A stretch of DNA of 57,548 bases from Ornatilinea apprima (GTDB lineage: Bacteria; Chloroflexota; Anaerolineae; Anaerolineales; Anaerolineaceae): NCBI RefSeq assembly GCF_001306115.1, contig NZ_LGCL01000035.1, positions 1 to 57,548 on the forward strand. The letters run 5' to 3'. Below the pieces are notes generated by a model. That model saw only the letters and a program-made list of their open reading frames with translations, was not told the DNA's origin and made no database searches. Below, piece by piece: positions 7,557 to 15,630 of the stretch; within the stretch, counting starts at the first letter, position 1, and each line of letters begins with the position of its first letter. A program made the translations under genes and the position numbers.

Positions 7557-7904
7557 ATGAGCGACTTAATCAAGGCTATTGAACCTGCTGTCAACCCGAA
7601 TGTGCCCAAGCTGCGAGCTGGCGACGTTGTCAACGTGCACGTCAAGATTAAAGAAGGCAACCGGGAACGTATCCAGGAATTCAAGGGTACAGTTCTGTAC
7701 ACCCACGGCGGCGATGGCGCCACCGCAACCTTCACTGTGCGCCGCCTGGCCAGCAATGGTGTTGGTGTGGAACGCACCTTCCTCTACCGCTCGCCGCGGA
7801 TTGACAAAGTGGAAGTGGAACGCCACAGTGTGGTCCGCCGGGCGCGCCTGTTCTACCTGCGCAACCTGACCGGCAAACGCGCGCGCTTGAAACAAAAGTT
7901 TTAA
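7557..7904 (+). CDS. rplS: 50S ribosomal protein L19
   Basis: L19 sits at the 30S-50S interface of the ribosome. The 115-residue product shows the family signature: [25 protein letters not shown], the central [17 protein letters not shown] and a basic C-terminus ending [15 protein letters not shown]. The start is ATG 7557. A TTG nine bases upstream is in frame but not needed. It is transcribed alone from the promoter at 7460-7488 and closed by the terminator at 7928-7963. The usual rimM/trmD neighbours are absent. Confidence 0.97.
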   Translation: MSDLIKAIEPAVNPNVPKLRAGDVVNVHVKIKEGNRERIQEFKGTVLYTHGGDGATATFTVRRLASNGVGVERTFLYRSPRIDKVEVERHSVVRRARLFYLRNLTGKRARLKQKF

Positions 7905-7927
7905 ATCAAACCCGTTTTAACACCTGG

Positions 7928-7963
7928 AAGGGTGCTGCCTACGCCGAGGTCGCGCCCTTTTTT
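7928..7963 (+). terminator. Intrinsic terminator of rplS
   Basis: AAGGGTGC (7928-7935) pairs with GCGCCCTT (7952-7959, one G-U), followed by a T6 run. It ends 20 bases before the next start codon. Confidence 0.75.
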
Positions 7964-7982
7964 CTTTTCTCAAGGAGGCTGT

Positions 7983-8711
7983 GTGAATCCAACCCCGCTG
8001 ATCGGTCTCACAGTTTACCGCAAGAGTGATGGAAACGGCCACTGGACGCAGTCTCTGGCCGACGCTTACGGGCGGGCGGTGATCCGCGCCGGGGCCATGC
8101 CGGTGCTGCTGCCCACGCAAGCAGGGCTGGACGCGGCGGTGCTGATGGAACGCCTGGACGGTCTGCTGCTGACCGGCGGGGGAGATATGCACCCCGAAGT
8201 CTACGGCCTGCGCCCGCATGCCCGAGTGGGTTCGGTAGACCTGCTGCGCGATCAGATCGAGGTGGCATTGGTCCACGCCGCCCTTCAGGCTGGCAAGCCG
8301 CTGCTGGGCATTTGTCGCGGGGCACAGGTGCTGAACGTGGCCCTGGGCGGCGACCTGTTTACCGATATTGCCGATCAAACCCAATCTCCCATTCGACATG
8401 ATTGTTATGACGACCTGCCGCGCGACCATCTGGCGCACGGTTTGCGCGTGCTGCCCGGCAGCCGCCTGCACGCCGCGCTGGGGGTGAGCGAGACACAGGT
8501 GAACAGCCTTCACCACCAGGCGGTGGACCGCCTGGGTGAGGGATTGAAGGCGGTGGCCTGGTCGCCGGATGGGCTGGTGGAAGGGGTTGAGATGGACGGT
8601 GAAGGCTTTGTGGTGGGGGCGCAGTGGCACCCGGAATGCCTGCCCGAAGCGCAGGCCATGCAGGCGTTATTCGCGGCGTTCGTCAACGCTGCGGCGCAGA
8701 GCGGGGGGTGA
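7983..8711 (+). CDS. Gamma-glutamyl-gamma-aminobutyrate hydrolase-like (peptidase C26)
   Basis: A class-I glutamine amidotransferase-fold hydrolase of 242 residues, PuuD-like. The nucleophile is Cys111 (LLGICRGAQVLNVALGG) and the His/Glu of the triad are at about 216 and 218 (GAQWHPE). The early LLLTGGGDMHPEVYG segment is typical of the family. The substrate is likely a gamma-glutamyl amide such as gamma-glutamyl-GABA, but no putrescine pathway genes lie nearby, so this is unproven. The start is GTG 7983, five bases after AAGGAGG. The stop overlaps the possible first start codon of murI, which suggests coupled translation. Confidence 0.85.
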   Translation: MNPTPLIGLTVYRKSDGNGHWTQSLADAYGRAVIRAGAMPVLLPTQAGLDAAVLMERLDGLLLTGGGDMHPEVYGLRPHARVGSVDLLRDQIEVALVHAALQAGKPLLGICRGAQVLNVALGGDLFTDIADQTQSPIRHDCYDDLPRDHLAHGLRVLPGSRLHAALGVSETQVNSLHHQAVDRLGEGLKAVAWSPDGLVEGVEMDGEGFVVGAQWHPECLPEAQAMQALFAAFVNAAAQSGG

Positions 8712-8713
8712 GC

Positions 8714-9541
8714 GTGGAAAAAGAAACATCGCTGGCGGTGGGCGTGTTCGACTCGGGGGTGGGCGGCCTTTCGGTGCTGCGCGAACTGCAGGCGCAGCTG
8801 CCCAACCAGGAGATGATTTACTTCGCGGACCAGGCGCACGTGCCGTACGGTCCGCGGCCGCTGGATGAAGTGCGTGATTTTTCAGAAGAAATTACGCGCT
8901 TTTTAATCGAACAGGGCGCGCGCCTGGTAGTGGTGGCCTGCAACACGGCTTCGGCGGCGGCGCTGCACTTTCTGCGCCAGCGCTTCGCGGGTGTGCCGTT
9001 TGTGGGCATGGAACCGGCGGTCAAACCGGCTGCTGAGCAGACGCGCAGCGGGTTGGTGGGCGTGCTGGCTACACCAGCCACGTTTCAGGGTGAGCTGTAC
9101 GCCTCGGTGGTGGAGCGTTTCGCGCGGGGCGTGCGGGTGCTGCAAGATACCTGCCCCGGCCTGGTGGAGGAAATTGAAGCCGGAAACCTGAACGGTGAAA
9201 AGACGCGCCAGATTCTGGAGCGCGCGCTGCGTCCGATGCTGGAGCAGGGCGTGGATACGATTGTATTGGGCTGCACGCATTACCCCTTTGTGATTCCATT
9301 AATTGAGACGATCACCGGCCCAGCGGTGCGGGTAATTAACCCCGCCCCGGCGGTGGCACGCCAGGCGGGCCGTCTGCTGGCCGAGCGCGGCTGGCTGAAC
9401 ACCGCGCAGGGCGGCACGCGCTACTTCACCAGCGGGGAGGCTTCTCTGCTGGCCGGGCAGGTGCGCGGCATGCTGGGGCAGCCCGGCGCGGTAGACGCGC
9501 GCAAAGCGGTGTGGGCGGGCAAACGCCTGCGTGTTGATTGA
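8714..9541 (+). CDS. murI: Glutamate racemase
   Basis: MurI converts L- to D-glutamate for peptidoglycan. The 275-residue protein has both catalytic cysteines, Cys76 (VVACNTASAAAL) and Cys187 (VLGCTHYPF), the N-terminal GVFDSGVGGLSVL and the FADQAHVPYG substrate segment. The start is GTG 8714, or an in-frame GTG at 8708 whose last two bases overlap the stop of the preceding hydrolase gene; GGGGGG lies just upstream. It presumably shares a transcript with that gene. Confidence 0.96.
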   Translation: MEKETSLAVGVFDSGVGGLSVLRELQAQLPNQEMIYFADQAHVPYGPRPLDEVRDFSEEITRFLIEQGARLVVVACNTASAAALHFLRQRFAGVPFVGMEPAVKPAAEQTRSGLVGVLATPATFQGELYASVVERFARGVRVLQDTCPGLVEEIEAGNLNGEKTRQILERALRPMLEQGVDTIVLGCTHYPFVIPLIETITGPAVRVINPAPAVARQAGRLLAERGWLNTAQGGTRYFTSGEASLLAGQVRGMLGQPGAVDARKAVWAGKRLRVD

Positions 9542-9602
9542 GAGAGACGGCCGGTAGAGGCGGCGGCCCTATACAGGGCGGTCATTCTCGCGGGGGATTG
9601 TC

Positions 9603-9611
9603 TGGTATACT
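9603..9611 (+). promoter_or_regulatory. Extended -10 upstream of the DUF3090 gene
   Basis: TG-G-TATACT at 9603-9611, 27 bases before the start codon at 9639. No clear -35 is visible. Confidence 0.4.
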
Positions 9612-9638
9612 CAATGAAGGCCGATGGAGGTAAAACCT

Positions 9639-10166
9639 ATGCCGCAAAATATCATTGATTTTTCACCTATTGATCACATCACCACCGACGCAATCGGCAA
9701 ACCCGGCCAGCGCGTTTTTTACATTCAGGCGCGTTCGGGCAGCCGTGTGATCACCATTCTGGTGGAGAAAATCCAGATACAGACCCTGGCGATTGGCGTG
9801 GAGCAGTTCTACGCGGAACTGCGCGAGCGCTACCCCGATCTGGATGAACCCATGCCGGACTATGATGAAGAGAAAATGGCGATCCACCCACCGGTTGACC
9901 CCCTGTTCCGCGCGGCTGAATTGGGCCTGGCATACGACTCGGATAAAGATTTGATGGCTCTGATGGCAGTCGAAGCCCTGGGAGACGGTCAGCCGGAAGA
10001 AGAGGGCCGCATGATCCGCTTGTGGTGCACGCGCGCCCAACTGCGCGCCTTGTGCCGCTGGGGGCTGGAGGTGGCCGGGCGCGGGCGCGAGATTTGCCCA
10101 TACTGCGGTGAGCCAATGGACCCCGAAGGCCATTTCTGTGTGAAGAAGAACGGGCACAAACACTAG
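9639..10166 (+). CDS. DUF3090-family protein with C-terminal zinc finger
   Basis: A 175-residue protein of unknown function resembling the DUF3090 family common in actinobacteria. The N-terminal part has the conserved GKPGQRVFYIQARSGSRVITI. The C-terminus ends in a C-x2-C and C-type cluster (ICPYCGEPMDPEGHFCVKKNGH) that should bind zinc. Start is ATG 9639 with GGAGG eight bases upstream; an ATG at 9624 merely overlaps that site. The following gene is a SCO1664-type kinase-like protein, the same partner seen in actinobacterial genomes, so the two probably work together. The task is unknown. Confidence 0.8.
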   Translation: MPQNIIDFSPIDHITTDAIGKPGQRVFYIQARSGSRVITILVEKIQIQTLAIGVEQFYAELRERYPDLDEPMPDYDEEKMAIHPPVDPLFRAAELGLAYDSDKDLMALMAVEALGDGQPEEEGRMIRLWCTRAQLRALCRWGLEVAGRGREICPYCGEPMDPEGHFCVKKNGHKH

Positions 10167-10209
10167 CAGCTGGCCTTTGCGCCTTTTGAGCGTGGAAAGG
10201 AATTTCTGC

Positions 10210-10929
10210 GTGAACAAGACCTTTCTTCTGGAAGCCTTACAGAAGGGTGTGATGAACTTGCAGGGCCAGTTTTTGAACAGTTCCAATTACACCTTTCTCA
10301 CCCAGCTTGCTTACCAGGGCTTTGAATGCAACGTTGTGTATAAACCGGTCAAAGGCGAAATGCCGCTGTGGGACTTTCCTAACGGCACGCTGGCCCAGCG
10401 CGAGACAGCCGCTTTTGTGTTAAGCGAGGCCCTGGGCTGGGACCTGGTGCCGCCGACTGTCTTTCGCAAAAAGGCTGCCCTGGGGCCTGGTTCGGTGCAG
10501 TATTTTGTGGAGCACGATCCCCAATATCACTTTTTTGAATTTTCTGTTGAAGACCGCCAGCGCCTGCGCCCGGCGGCCTTGTTCGATTTGCTGGCGAACA
10601 ATGCTGACCGCAAAGGCGGGCACATTTTGATCGGCGCGGAGCGGCATATCTATTTGATTGATCACGGGATTTGTTTCAACCGCGAGCCCAAGTTGCGCAC
10701 GGTGATCTGGGATTTTGCCGGTGAGGCGCTGCCGCCGGATCTGCTGGAAGATGTGCGCCGGTTGAGCGCGGAGCTGGAGCAGAAAACGGGGGCATACACG
10801 GAGTTGCGCCGCTATCTGAGCGCGAAAGAGCTGGACGCGCTGCGCGAGCGTGCCCTGGCGCTGCTGGAAGCCGGGGTCTTTCCGCACCCCGATCCGCAGC
10901 GGCGGCCGTACCCCTGGCCGCCGGTGTAA
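10210..10929 (+). CDS. SCO1664-family kinase-like protein
   Basis: A 239-residue protein resembling the SCO1664 family, with a PI3/4-kinase/HipA-like catalytic core. Visible motifs are a possible ATP-binding Lys (NVVYKPVKGE), a catalytic loop LLANNADRKGGHIL (N-x-D-R) and a metal-binding IYLIDHGICF. It may phosphorylate a protein or small molecule. No substrate is known to me. The start is GTG 10210 with GGAAAGGAA upstream; a longer frame to 10177 lacks a site. It lies 43 bases after the DUF3090 gene. Confidence 0.78.
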   Translation: MNKTFLLEALQKGVMNLQGQFLNSSNYTFLTQLAYQGFECNVVYKPVKGEMPLWDFPNGTLAQRETAAFVLSEALGWDLVPPTVFRKKAALGPGSVQYFVEHDPQYHFFEFSVEDRQRLRPAALFDLLANNADRKGGHILIGAERHIYLIDHGICFNREPKLRTVIWDFAGEALPPDLLEDVRRLSAELEQKTGAYTELRRYLSAKELDALRERALALLEAGVFPHPDPQRRPYPWPPV

Positions 10930-10965
10930 TCTTTGACCTGATGGCGAACATGGAGGACAATTCTA

Positions 10966-11601
10966 TTGAGCGAAGTATTTCTGATCAATTCTATTCGCGC
11001 CGAAAGCGGCGAACCCGTAGAGATGTTGGAAGCGCGTCTGTACGCGCAGGCGCAGATTCGCCGCGGCTGGCTGGAGCAGGCGGATATCATCGGCGCCACG
11101 GCTGCTGCAAGGCAGGTTGGCGGGCCGTTTGTGAGAAGCTGGCCGGCCGAGAGCGGCTTGCAGCATTTTCTGCTGCAGCAGGCGGCGCGCACCCTGCTGG
11201 CCGGGGACGCGCACCTGGCCGCCGTGGTGGAAGCGGGGGCGGGGGCGGCGCTGCTGGCCTCACCGGAAGCAGTGGGGGTGTATAACCTGTCGCCGCGGGC
11301 CGCGCTCCTGGCACGCCTGGGGCTGCCCAACGGTGCGGATTTGGCCGCGTTGTTGAAGCGCCGCAAGCTGGAATTGGAAGAGGGATTGGTCTGCGCGGCG
11401 GCAGAGTTGAGCGCGGAGCAGGCGCAGCGGCTGGCAGCAGCCCTGCCGGGCGGGGCCGCGCTGCCCCAAGCGCAGGAAGGTTTCTGGCAGGCGCTGGACA
11501 CGCTACTGGAGAAAATGAGCGCGCAGCATCCGCCTGCGAAAGGTGTGCTGGCAAGCGCCTGGCAGGCCGGCGCGCTGCTGACGCTGCTGGAACCGCTCTA
11601 A
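10966..11601 (+). CDS. Degenerate thiolase-like protein of unknown function
   Basis: A 211-residue protein with TTG start at 10966, nine bases after GGAGG. The first 120 residues read like the N-terminal half of a thiolase: EVFLINSIRAESGEP at the front, then PAESGLQHFLLQQAARTLLAGD where thiolases have C-G-S-G-L-Q and an amphipathic helix, then AAVVEAGAGAALL. The catalytic cysteine position is occupied by Ala, and the C-terminal half with its His and Cys is absent. The C-terminal 90 residues are Ala/Leu-rich. A structural or regulatory role, or a gene remnant, is possible. It sits just before folP. Confidence 0.6.
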   Translation: MSEVFLINSIRAESGEPVEMLEARLYAQAQIRRGWLEQADIIGATAAARQVGGPFVRSWPAESGLQHFLLQQAARTLLAGDAHLAAVVEAGAGAALLASPEAVGVYNLSPRAALLARLGLPNGADLAALLKRRKLELEEGLVCAAAELSAEQAQRLAAALPGGAALPQAQEGFWQALDTLLEKMSAQHPPAKGVLASAWQAGALLTLLEPL

Positions 11602-11639
11602 TCAACACAGCGAATGGGGGAAGGAGAGGGAAGCAAGGC

Positions 11640-12524
11640 ATGAAAGCGTGGGAAGAGTTCCGCTGGGGACAGCAAACCTATGTGATGGGCATTTTGAATA
11701 TCACCGCCGACAGCTTCTCGGGGGATGGGCTGCTGAAAACCCGCGATCCGGTTCGCTCGGCGCTGGAACGCGCGCGGCGTTTTGTGAAGGCCGGGGCGCA
11801 TATCCTGGATGTGGGCGGCGAGAGCACCCGGCCAGGCGCCAGCCAGGTAGCTGAACAGGAGGAACTGGAGCGGGTGATCCCGGTGATTGAAGCGCTGGCG
11901 GCCGCCAGGCTGGACGCGGTGATTTCTGTGGATACCTATAAGGCGCGGGTGGCCGAGGCCGCGCTGCAAGCCGGCGCGGCGTGGATCAATGATGTGTGGG
12001 GGCTGCGCGCCGACCCCGGCATGGCCGAGTTGGCGGCGCGCAGCCAGGCGCCGTTGGTGCTGATGCACAACCGCAGCCAGCCGGCGGACGCGGAGCTGCA
12101 AGAACGACTGGGCGGGCGCTATGTGGGCTCGGTCTACACCGACCTGATCGGCGAGGTAAAAGCGGAGCTGATGCAAAGCGTGGAGCTGGCGCGCCGGGCG
12201 GGCGTGCGTGATGAGAAGATTGTGCTGGACCCGGGGATTGGATTTGGCAAAACGGTGGAACAAAACCTGGAGCTGCTCAACCGTCTGGATGAAATCCGCG
12301 CGTTGGGTTTTCCGATTTTGCTGGGGCCTTCACGCAAATCGTTTATCGGCTACACTTTAAATTTACCCTACAACCAGCGCGTGGAAGGCACGGCGGCGGC
12401 GGTAGCGGTGGGTATTGCGCGCGGAGCGGACATGATCCGCGTGCATGATGTGCGCGCTATGGCGCGCGTGGCGCGCATGACCGACGCGATCACGCGCCGT
12501 GGGGCGGCGGGTTCCACTGGTTGA
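11640..12524 (+). CDS. folP: Dihydropteroate synthase
   Basis: FolP condenses DHPPP with p-aminobenzoate in folate synthesis and is the sulfonamide target. The 294-residue TIM-barrel protein shows the two signatures MGILNITADSFSGDG (about residues 15-29) and AGAHILDVGGESTRPG (about 51-66). It also has the conserved DPGIGFGKT and LLGPSRKSFIG with the substrate-binding Ser-Arg-Lys. The start ATG 11640 follows AAGGAGAGGG. No other folate gene is present. The preceding thiolase-like gene may be co-transcribed. Confidence 0.95.
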   Translation: MKAWEEFRWGQQTYVMGILNITADSFSGDGLLKTRDPVRSALERARRFVKAGAHILDVGGESTRPGASQVAEQEELERVIPVIEALAAARLDAVISVDTYKARVAEAALQAGAAWINDVWGLRADPGMAELAARSQAPLVLMHNRSQPADAELQERLGGRYVGSVYTDLIGEVKAELMQSVELARRAGVRDEKIVLDPGIGFGKTVEQNLELLNRLDEIRALGFPILLGPSRKSFIGYTLNLPYNQRVEGTAAAVAVGIARGADMIRVHDVRAMARVARMTDAITRRGAAGSTG

Positions 12525-12613
12525 GCATGGAAGCAGCCAGACCGGTTCTGGCGCGCTTGTGCCTGGCAGGACGCCGGGCAGCCGAAGCTGATATGCCCTG
12601 AAAGAAGCAAGCC

Positions 12614-13624
12614 GTGAAAAAATTCATCATCGCGATACTATTCCTGCTGGCGATCATTTTCGTCTTTTCGCGCTTCACCGAAGTAACCGAGATGGTGGAT
12701 ATTTTACAGCGCGCCCAGCCGGAATATCTGGCGCTGGCGCTGCTGGCCGAAGGGTTGTGGCTGCTGAATGTGGGGCTGGCATACCGCGTGAATTACCGCC
12801 TGCTGGACATGGACAAACCGCTCAAGCACATGGTTTTGATGAGCGCGGCGGCCAACAACTTTGTGGGCATCATCGCGCCTTCAGGGGGCATGTCGGCGCT
12901 GGCGGTATTTCTGGGCGATGCCAAACGCAATGAACATTCCAGCGCGCGGGTAACGGTGGCCTGCCTGCTGTATCTGCTGTTTGATTACATCGGCCTGTTG
13001 GGGGCGGTGCTGCTGGGTCTGCTGGTGCTGGTGCGCCGCAACCGGCTGGATTGGGCGGAGATTACCGCGGCTTCAATACTGGCGCTGGTGGCGCTGGCTA
13101 TTTTGATGGTGCTGTATGTGGGTTTCAAGCGGCCAGAGCGCCTGGGTAAAAGCCTGGCCTGGCTGGCGAAGAAAGCCAACTGGCTGGCGGGCAAGTTCAA
13201 GCGCAAGAAACGCCTGGATGTCGCTGAGGCGTATTCCTTTGCCGAAGACATCAGCGCGGGGGTGGCGGTGCTGCGCGCCAACCCGCGGCAGCTGGTCATT
13301 CCGGTCATCTTGGGAATGACCAATAAAGGGCTGCTGATCACCGTGCTGCTGATGCTGTTCTTAGCGTTTGGCGTGCCGGTCAGCGGGGGAACGGTGATTG
13401 GCGGGTTCGCGCTGGGCTATCTGTTTACGATTGTGTCGCTGACACCCTCAGGGATTGGGATGATGGAGGGCGTAATGGCGCTGGTGCTGCGCTCGCTGGG
13501 TGTGAACCTGGAGGAAGCCGCCATTCTGACTCTGGCGTTCCGGGCGATCACTTTCTGGCTACCGTTCATCATTGGCATGGCGGCCTTTCGCTTTCTCTTC
13601 AAGGAGCCACGCACAGAGCCGTGA
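12614..13624 (+). CDS. Lysylphosphatidylglycerol synthase TM-like (YbhN/UPF0104) membrane protein
   Basis: A 336-residue polytopic membrane protein with about eight hydrophobic segments, of the LPG_synthase_TM family (flippase-like domain of MprF, without the soluble aminoacyltransferase part). Characteristic stretches are FVGIIAPSGGMSALAVFL and LTPSGIGMMEG. The start is GTG 12614. It is followed by an HtrB-like acyltransferase and a CDP-alcohol phosphotransferase, suggesting a role in moving or modifying a membrane lipid. The lipid cannot be identified from the sequence. Confidence 0.82.
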   Translation: MKKFIIAILFLLAIIFVFSRFTEVTEMVDILQRAQPEYLALALLAEGLWLLNVGLAYRVNYRLLDMDKPLKHMVLMSAAANNFVGIIAPSGGMSALAVFLGDAKRNEHSSARVTVACLLYLLFDYIGLLGAVLLGLLVLVRRNRLDWAEITAASILALVALAILMVLYVGFKRPERLGKSLAWLAKKANWLAGKFKRKKRLDVAEAYSFAEDISAGVAVLRANPRQLVIPVILGMTNKGLLITVLLMLFLAFGVPVSGGTVIGGFALGYLFTIVSLTPSGIGMMEGVMALVLRSLGVNLEEAAILTLAFRAITFWLPFIIGMAAFRFLFKEPRTEP

Positions 13625-13729
13625 GTGTCAAAGCTACTCTATAGTATACAGCGTGGTTTTTGATTTATAATAAGAACACCACAAGCAAATCGATGCAGGC
13701 GCGAGGGGGTTGTAGCATGCAGAGGATAG

Positions 13730-14662
13730 ATGGACGGATTTGTTGTGAAGGGACGGGAAGTGAGACTGACAACACTGATCAACAGCAAGCTTGGAACCGG
13801 CCTGGCGTTATGGCTGAGCCGCTCGCTGCCGGGCTGGCTGGGGTACCCTGTTTCACGGCTGGCGGCAGACCTGCTTTCGGGGCGTTCGCGCTCCAGCCAG
13901 GTGCGCGCGCTGCGCGCCAATTTGTGGGTGGTGAGCGGCGAACAGGCCACCCGCGAGCAGTTGGACCAGTGGGTAAAGCAAAGCTATCGCAATTCGGCGC
14001 GCGCGATCTATGATTTCTACCATCACCTGCGCGATCACCAGCGCGTTCTTAATCTGGTGGAAGTGGATCCCAGTTTTGAAGAAGTGATTGAAAAAGGACG
14101 CTCCCTGCGGGCCGGTCAGGTCCTGGTGGTGCCGCACGTCAGCAATTTTGACCTGGTGGGGCGCGCGGCCGCGCTGCGCGGGTTGCAGATGCAGGTCATC
14201 TCGGCTCCCAACCCGCCGGGCGGTTACCAGTGGCAGAATGCCATTCGGGAAGAAGTGGGCATTGAAATCACCCCGGCGTCCAATGAGGCGCTGCGCCGGG
14301 CGCTGACCAACTTGCGAGCGGGCGGCACGGTGCTCACCGGGCTGGACCGGCCGTTTGATGGCTCGAAGTACCGCCTGAAGTTCTTTGGCCGCCCGGCTGC
14401 TCTGCCGGTGGTGCATATTCAACTGGCGCTGCGCACCAAACTGCCAGTAACGGTGATTGGCGGCGCGATGAAGGCGGACCATACATACCGCGTGTGGGCG
14501 CTGCCACCCATCGCGATGAAAGAAATGCCCGATCACGAAGCCGAAATCGTGTACAACGCCGAAGCCGTGCTTTCAGCCGCGGAAGAGGTGGTGCGTCAGG
14601 ATCCGCAGCAGTGGAACATGACCCAGCCGGTGTGGCCGGAAGCGATGCAAATGGCGCCATAA
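13730..14662 (+). CDS. HtrB/LpxL-like lipid acyltransferase
   Basis: A 310-residue acyltransferase of the LpxL/HtrB/PatA family. The catalytic H-x4-D motif is present (VVPHVSNFDLVGRA), followed by a PNPPGG segment and a GTVLTGLDRPFDGSKY region resembling the second conserved block. In LPS-containing bacteria these enzymes acylate lipid A, and in actinobacteria they acylate phosphatidylinositol mannosides. With no LPS genes here and a CDP-alcohol phosphotransferase directly downstream, a phosphoglycolipid is the more likely acceptor (inference). Starts at ATG 13730 or GTG 13760 (AAGGGACGGGAA upstream of the latter) are both possible. The stop overlaps an in-frame ATG of the next gene. Confidence 0.8.
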   Translation: MDGFVVKGREVRLTTLINSKLGTGLALWLSRSLPGWLGYPVSRLAADLLSGRSRSSQVRALRANLWVVSGEQATREQLDQWVKQSYRNSARAIYDFYHHLRDHQRVLNLVEVDPSFEEVIEKGRSLRAGQVLVVPHVSNFDLVGRAAALRGLQMQVISAPNPPGGYQWQNAIREEVGIEITPASNEALRRALTNLRAGGTVLTGLDRPFDGSKYRLKFFGRPAALPVVHIQLALRTKLPVTVIGGAMKADHTYRVWALPPIAMKEMPDHEAEIVYNAEAVLSAAEEVVRQDPQQWNMTQPVWPEAMQMAP

Positions 14663-14709
14663 TGCCGACAGGCAGGCCAGGCATCTTTGGGAAGGGAAGA
14701 GGAGAGAAC

Positions 14710-15489
14710 GTGGAAGAGCAAAAACATATCCGAGTCAACGATATTTTATTGGGACCGCTGGAGCGGCCGGCGTTGAAGTGGCTGTCCGAGCACATGCCCG
14801 CCTGGGTGACCCCCGATCATCTCACCGGGCTGGGACTGGCGGCTTCATTTCTGATCTTCGCCTCATACTGGCTCACCAGCCTGTCTCCGGCGTATTTGTG
14901 GTTGGCCAGCCTGGGCTTTCTGCTCAACTGGTTTGGCGACAGCCTGGACGGCACACTGGCCCGGTACCGCAAAATTGAGCGCCCGCTGTATGGTTTTTTT
15001 GTCGATCACGCCATTGACGCGCTCAGTACCGTGCTCATTTTCACTGGGCTGGGGCTTTCTCCCTATGTACGCTTTGAGTTTGCTCTGCTGGCGCTGGTGG
15101 GTTATTTGCTGATGTCGGTGTACACCTACCTGGTAACCTACGCTAACGGTGTGTTCCGCATCTCTTACGCTGGTCTGGGACCGACGGAAGTGCGCGCGCT
15201 GGCGATTCTGATCAACACGGTGGTGTTCTTTTTGGGAAACCGGGAAGTGCGAATCAGCCTGCCGGTGCCCGGACCGTTCTCCATTTTTGATCTGGCGATC
15301 CTGTTTATAGCGATTGTCTTTTTTGTCGGCTTCATTGTGGTCTCGGTAACCACGGCGCTGGAACTGGAGAAAAAGGATACCGAAAAACTGCTGCGCCGCC
15401 AGCAAGCCCAGCGCGAGAAGGAAGCGCGCAAAGCCGCGCGGCAGAAGGAGAAAAAACAGCGCTCGCTGGCCGGCCAGGCGCACAAATGA
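14710..15489 (+). CDS. CDP-alcohol phosphatidyltransferase
   Basis: A 259-residue integral membrane enzyme that transfers a phosphatidyl or similar group from a CDP-alcohol. The complete family motif is present: D-SL-DG-TL-AR, nine residues, then G-FFV-D-HAI-D, giving the two-metal site. About six TM segments follow. A charged, Lys/Arg-rich tail (about 40 residues) ends the protein. The start is GTG 14710 after AGAGGAGAG; alternatively ATG 14662 overlaps the stop of the acyltransferase gene (TAATG), which would couple translation. The product could be a phosphatidyl-polyol or an unusual headgroup. The acyltransferase neighbour resembles the pgsA/patA arrangement of actinobacteria. Confidence 0.85.
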   Translation: MEEQKHIRVNDILLGPLERPALKWLSEHMPAWVTPDHLTGLGLAASFLIFASYWLTSLSPAYLWLASLGFLLNWFGDSLDGTLARYRKIERPLYGFFVDHAIDALSTVLIFTGLGLSPYVRFEFALLALVGYLLMSVYTYLVTYANGVFRISYAGLGPTEVRALAILINTVVFFLGNREVRISLPVPGPFSIFDLAILFIAIVFFVGFIVVSVTTALELEKKDTEKLLRRQQAQREKEARKAARQKEKKQRSLAGQAHK

Positions 15490-15553
15490 ACAGCCAGAAG
15501 AATGGAAAAATCAGTTAAGATGTACAAAGATGTACATAAACTTGGACGGTTCG

Positions 15554-15582
15554 TTGCCGCGAGGCGGTCATCATAGTACAAT
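15554..15582 (+). promoter_or_regulatory. Promoter of lpdA
   Basis: TTGCCG (15554-15559), 17-base spacer, TACAAT (15577-15582), 48 bases before the lpdA start. Confidence 0.6.
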
Positions 15583-15630
15583 AGGATACAGGTTTTTTTA
15601 TCTATATCGGCAGTTGGTGTGAGGGAGATT

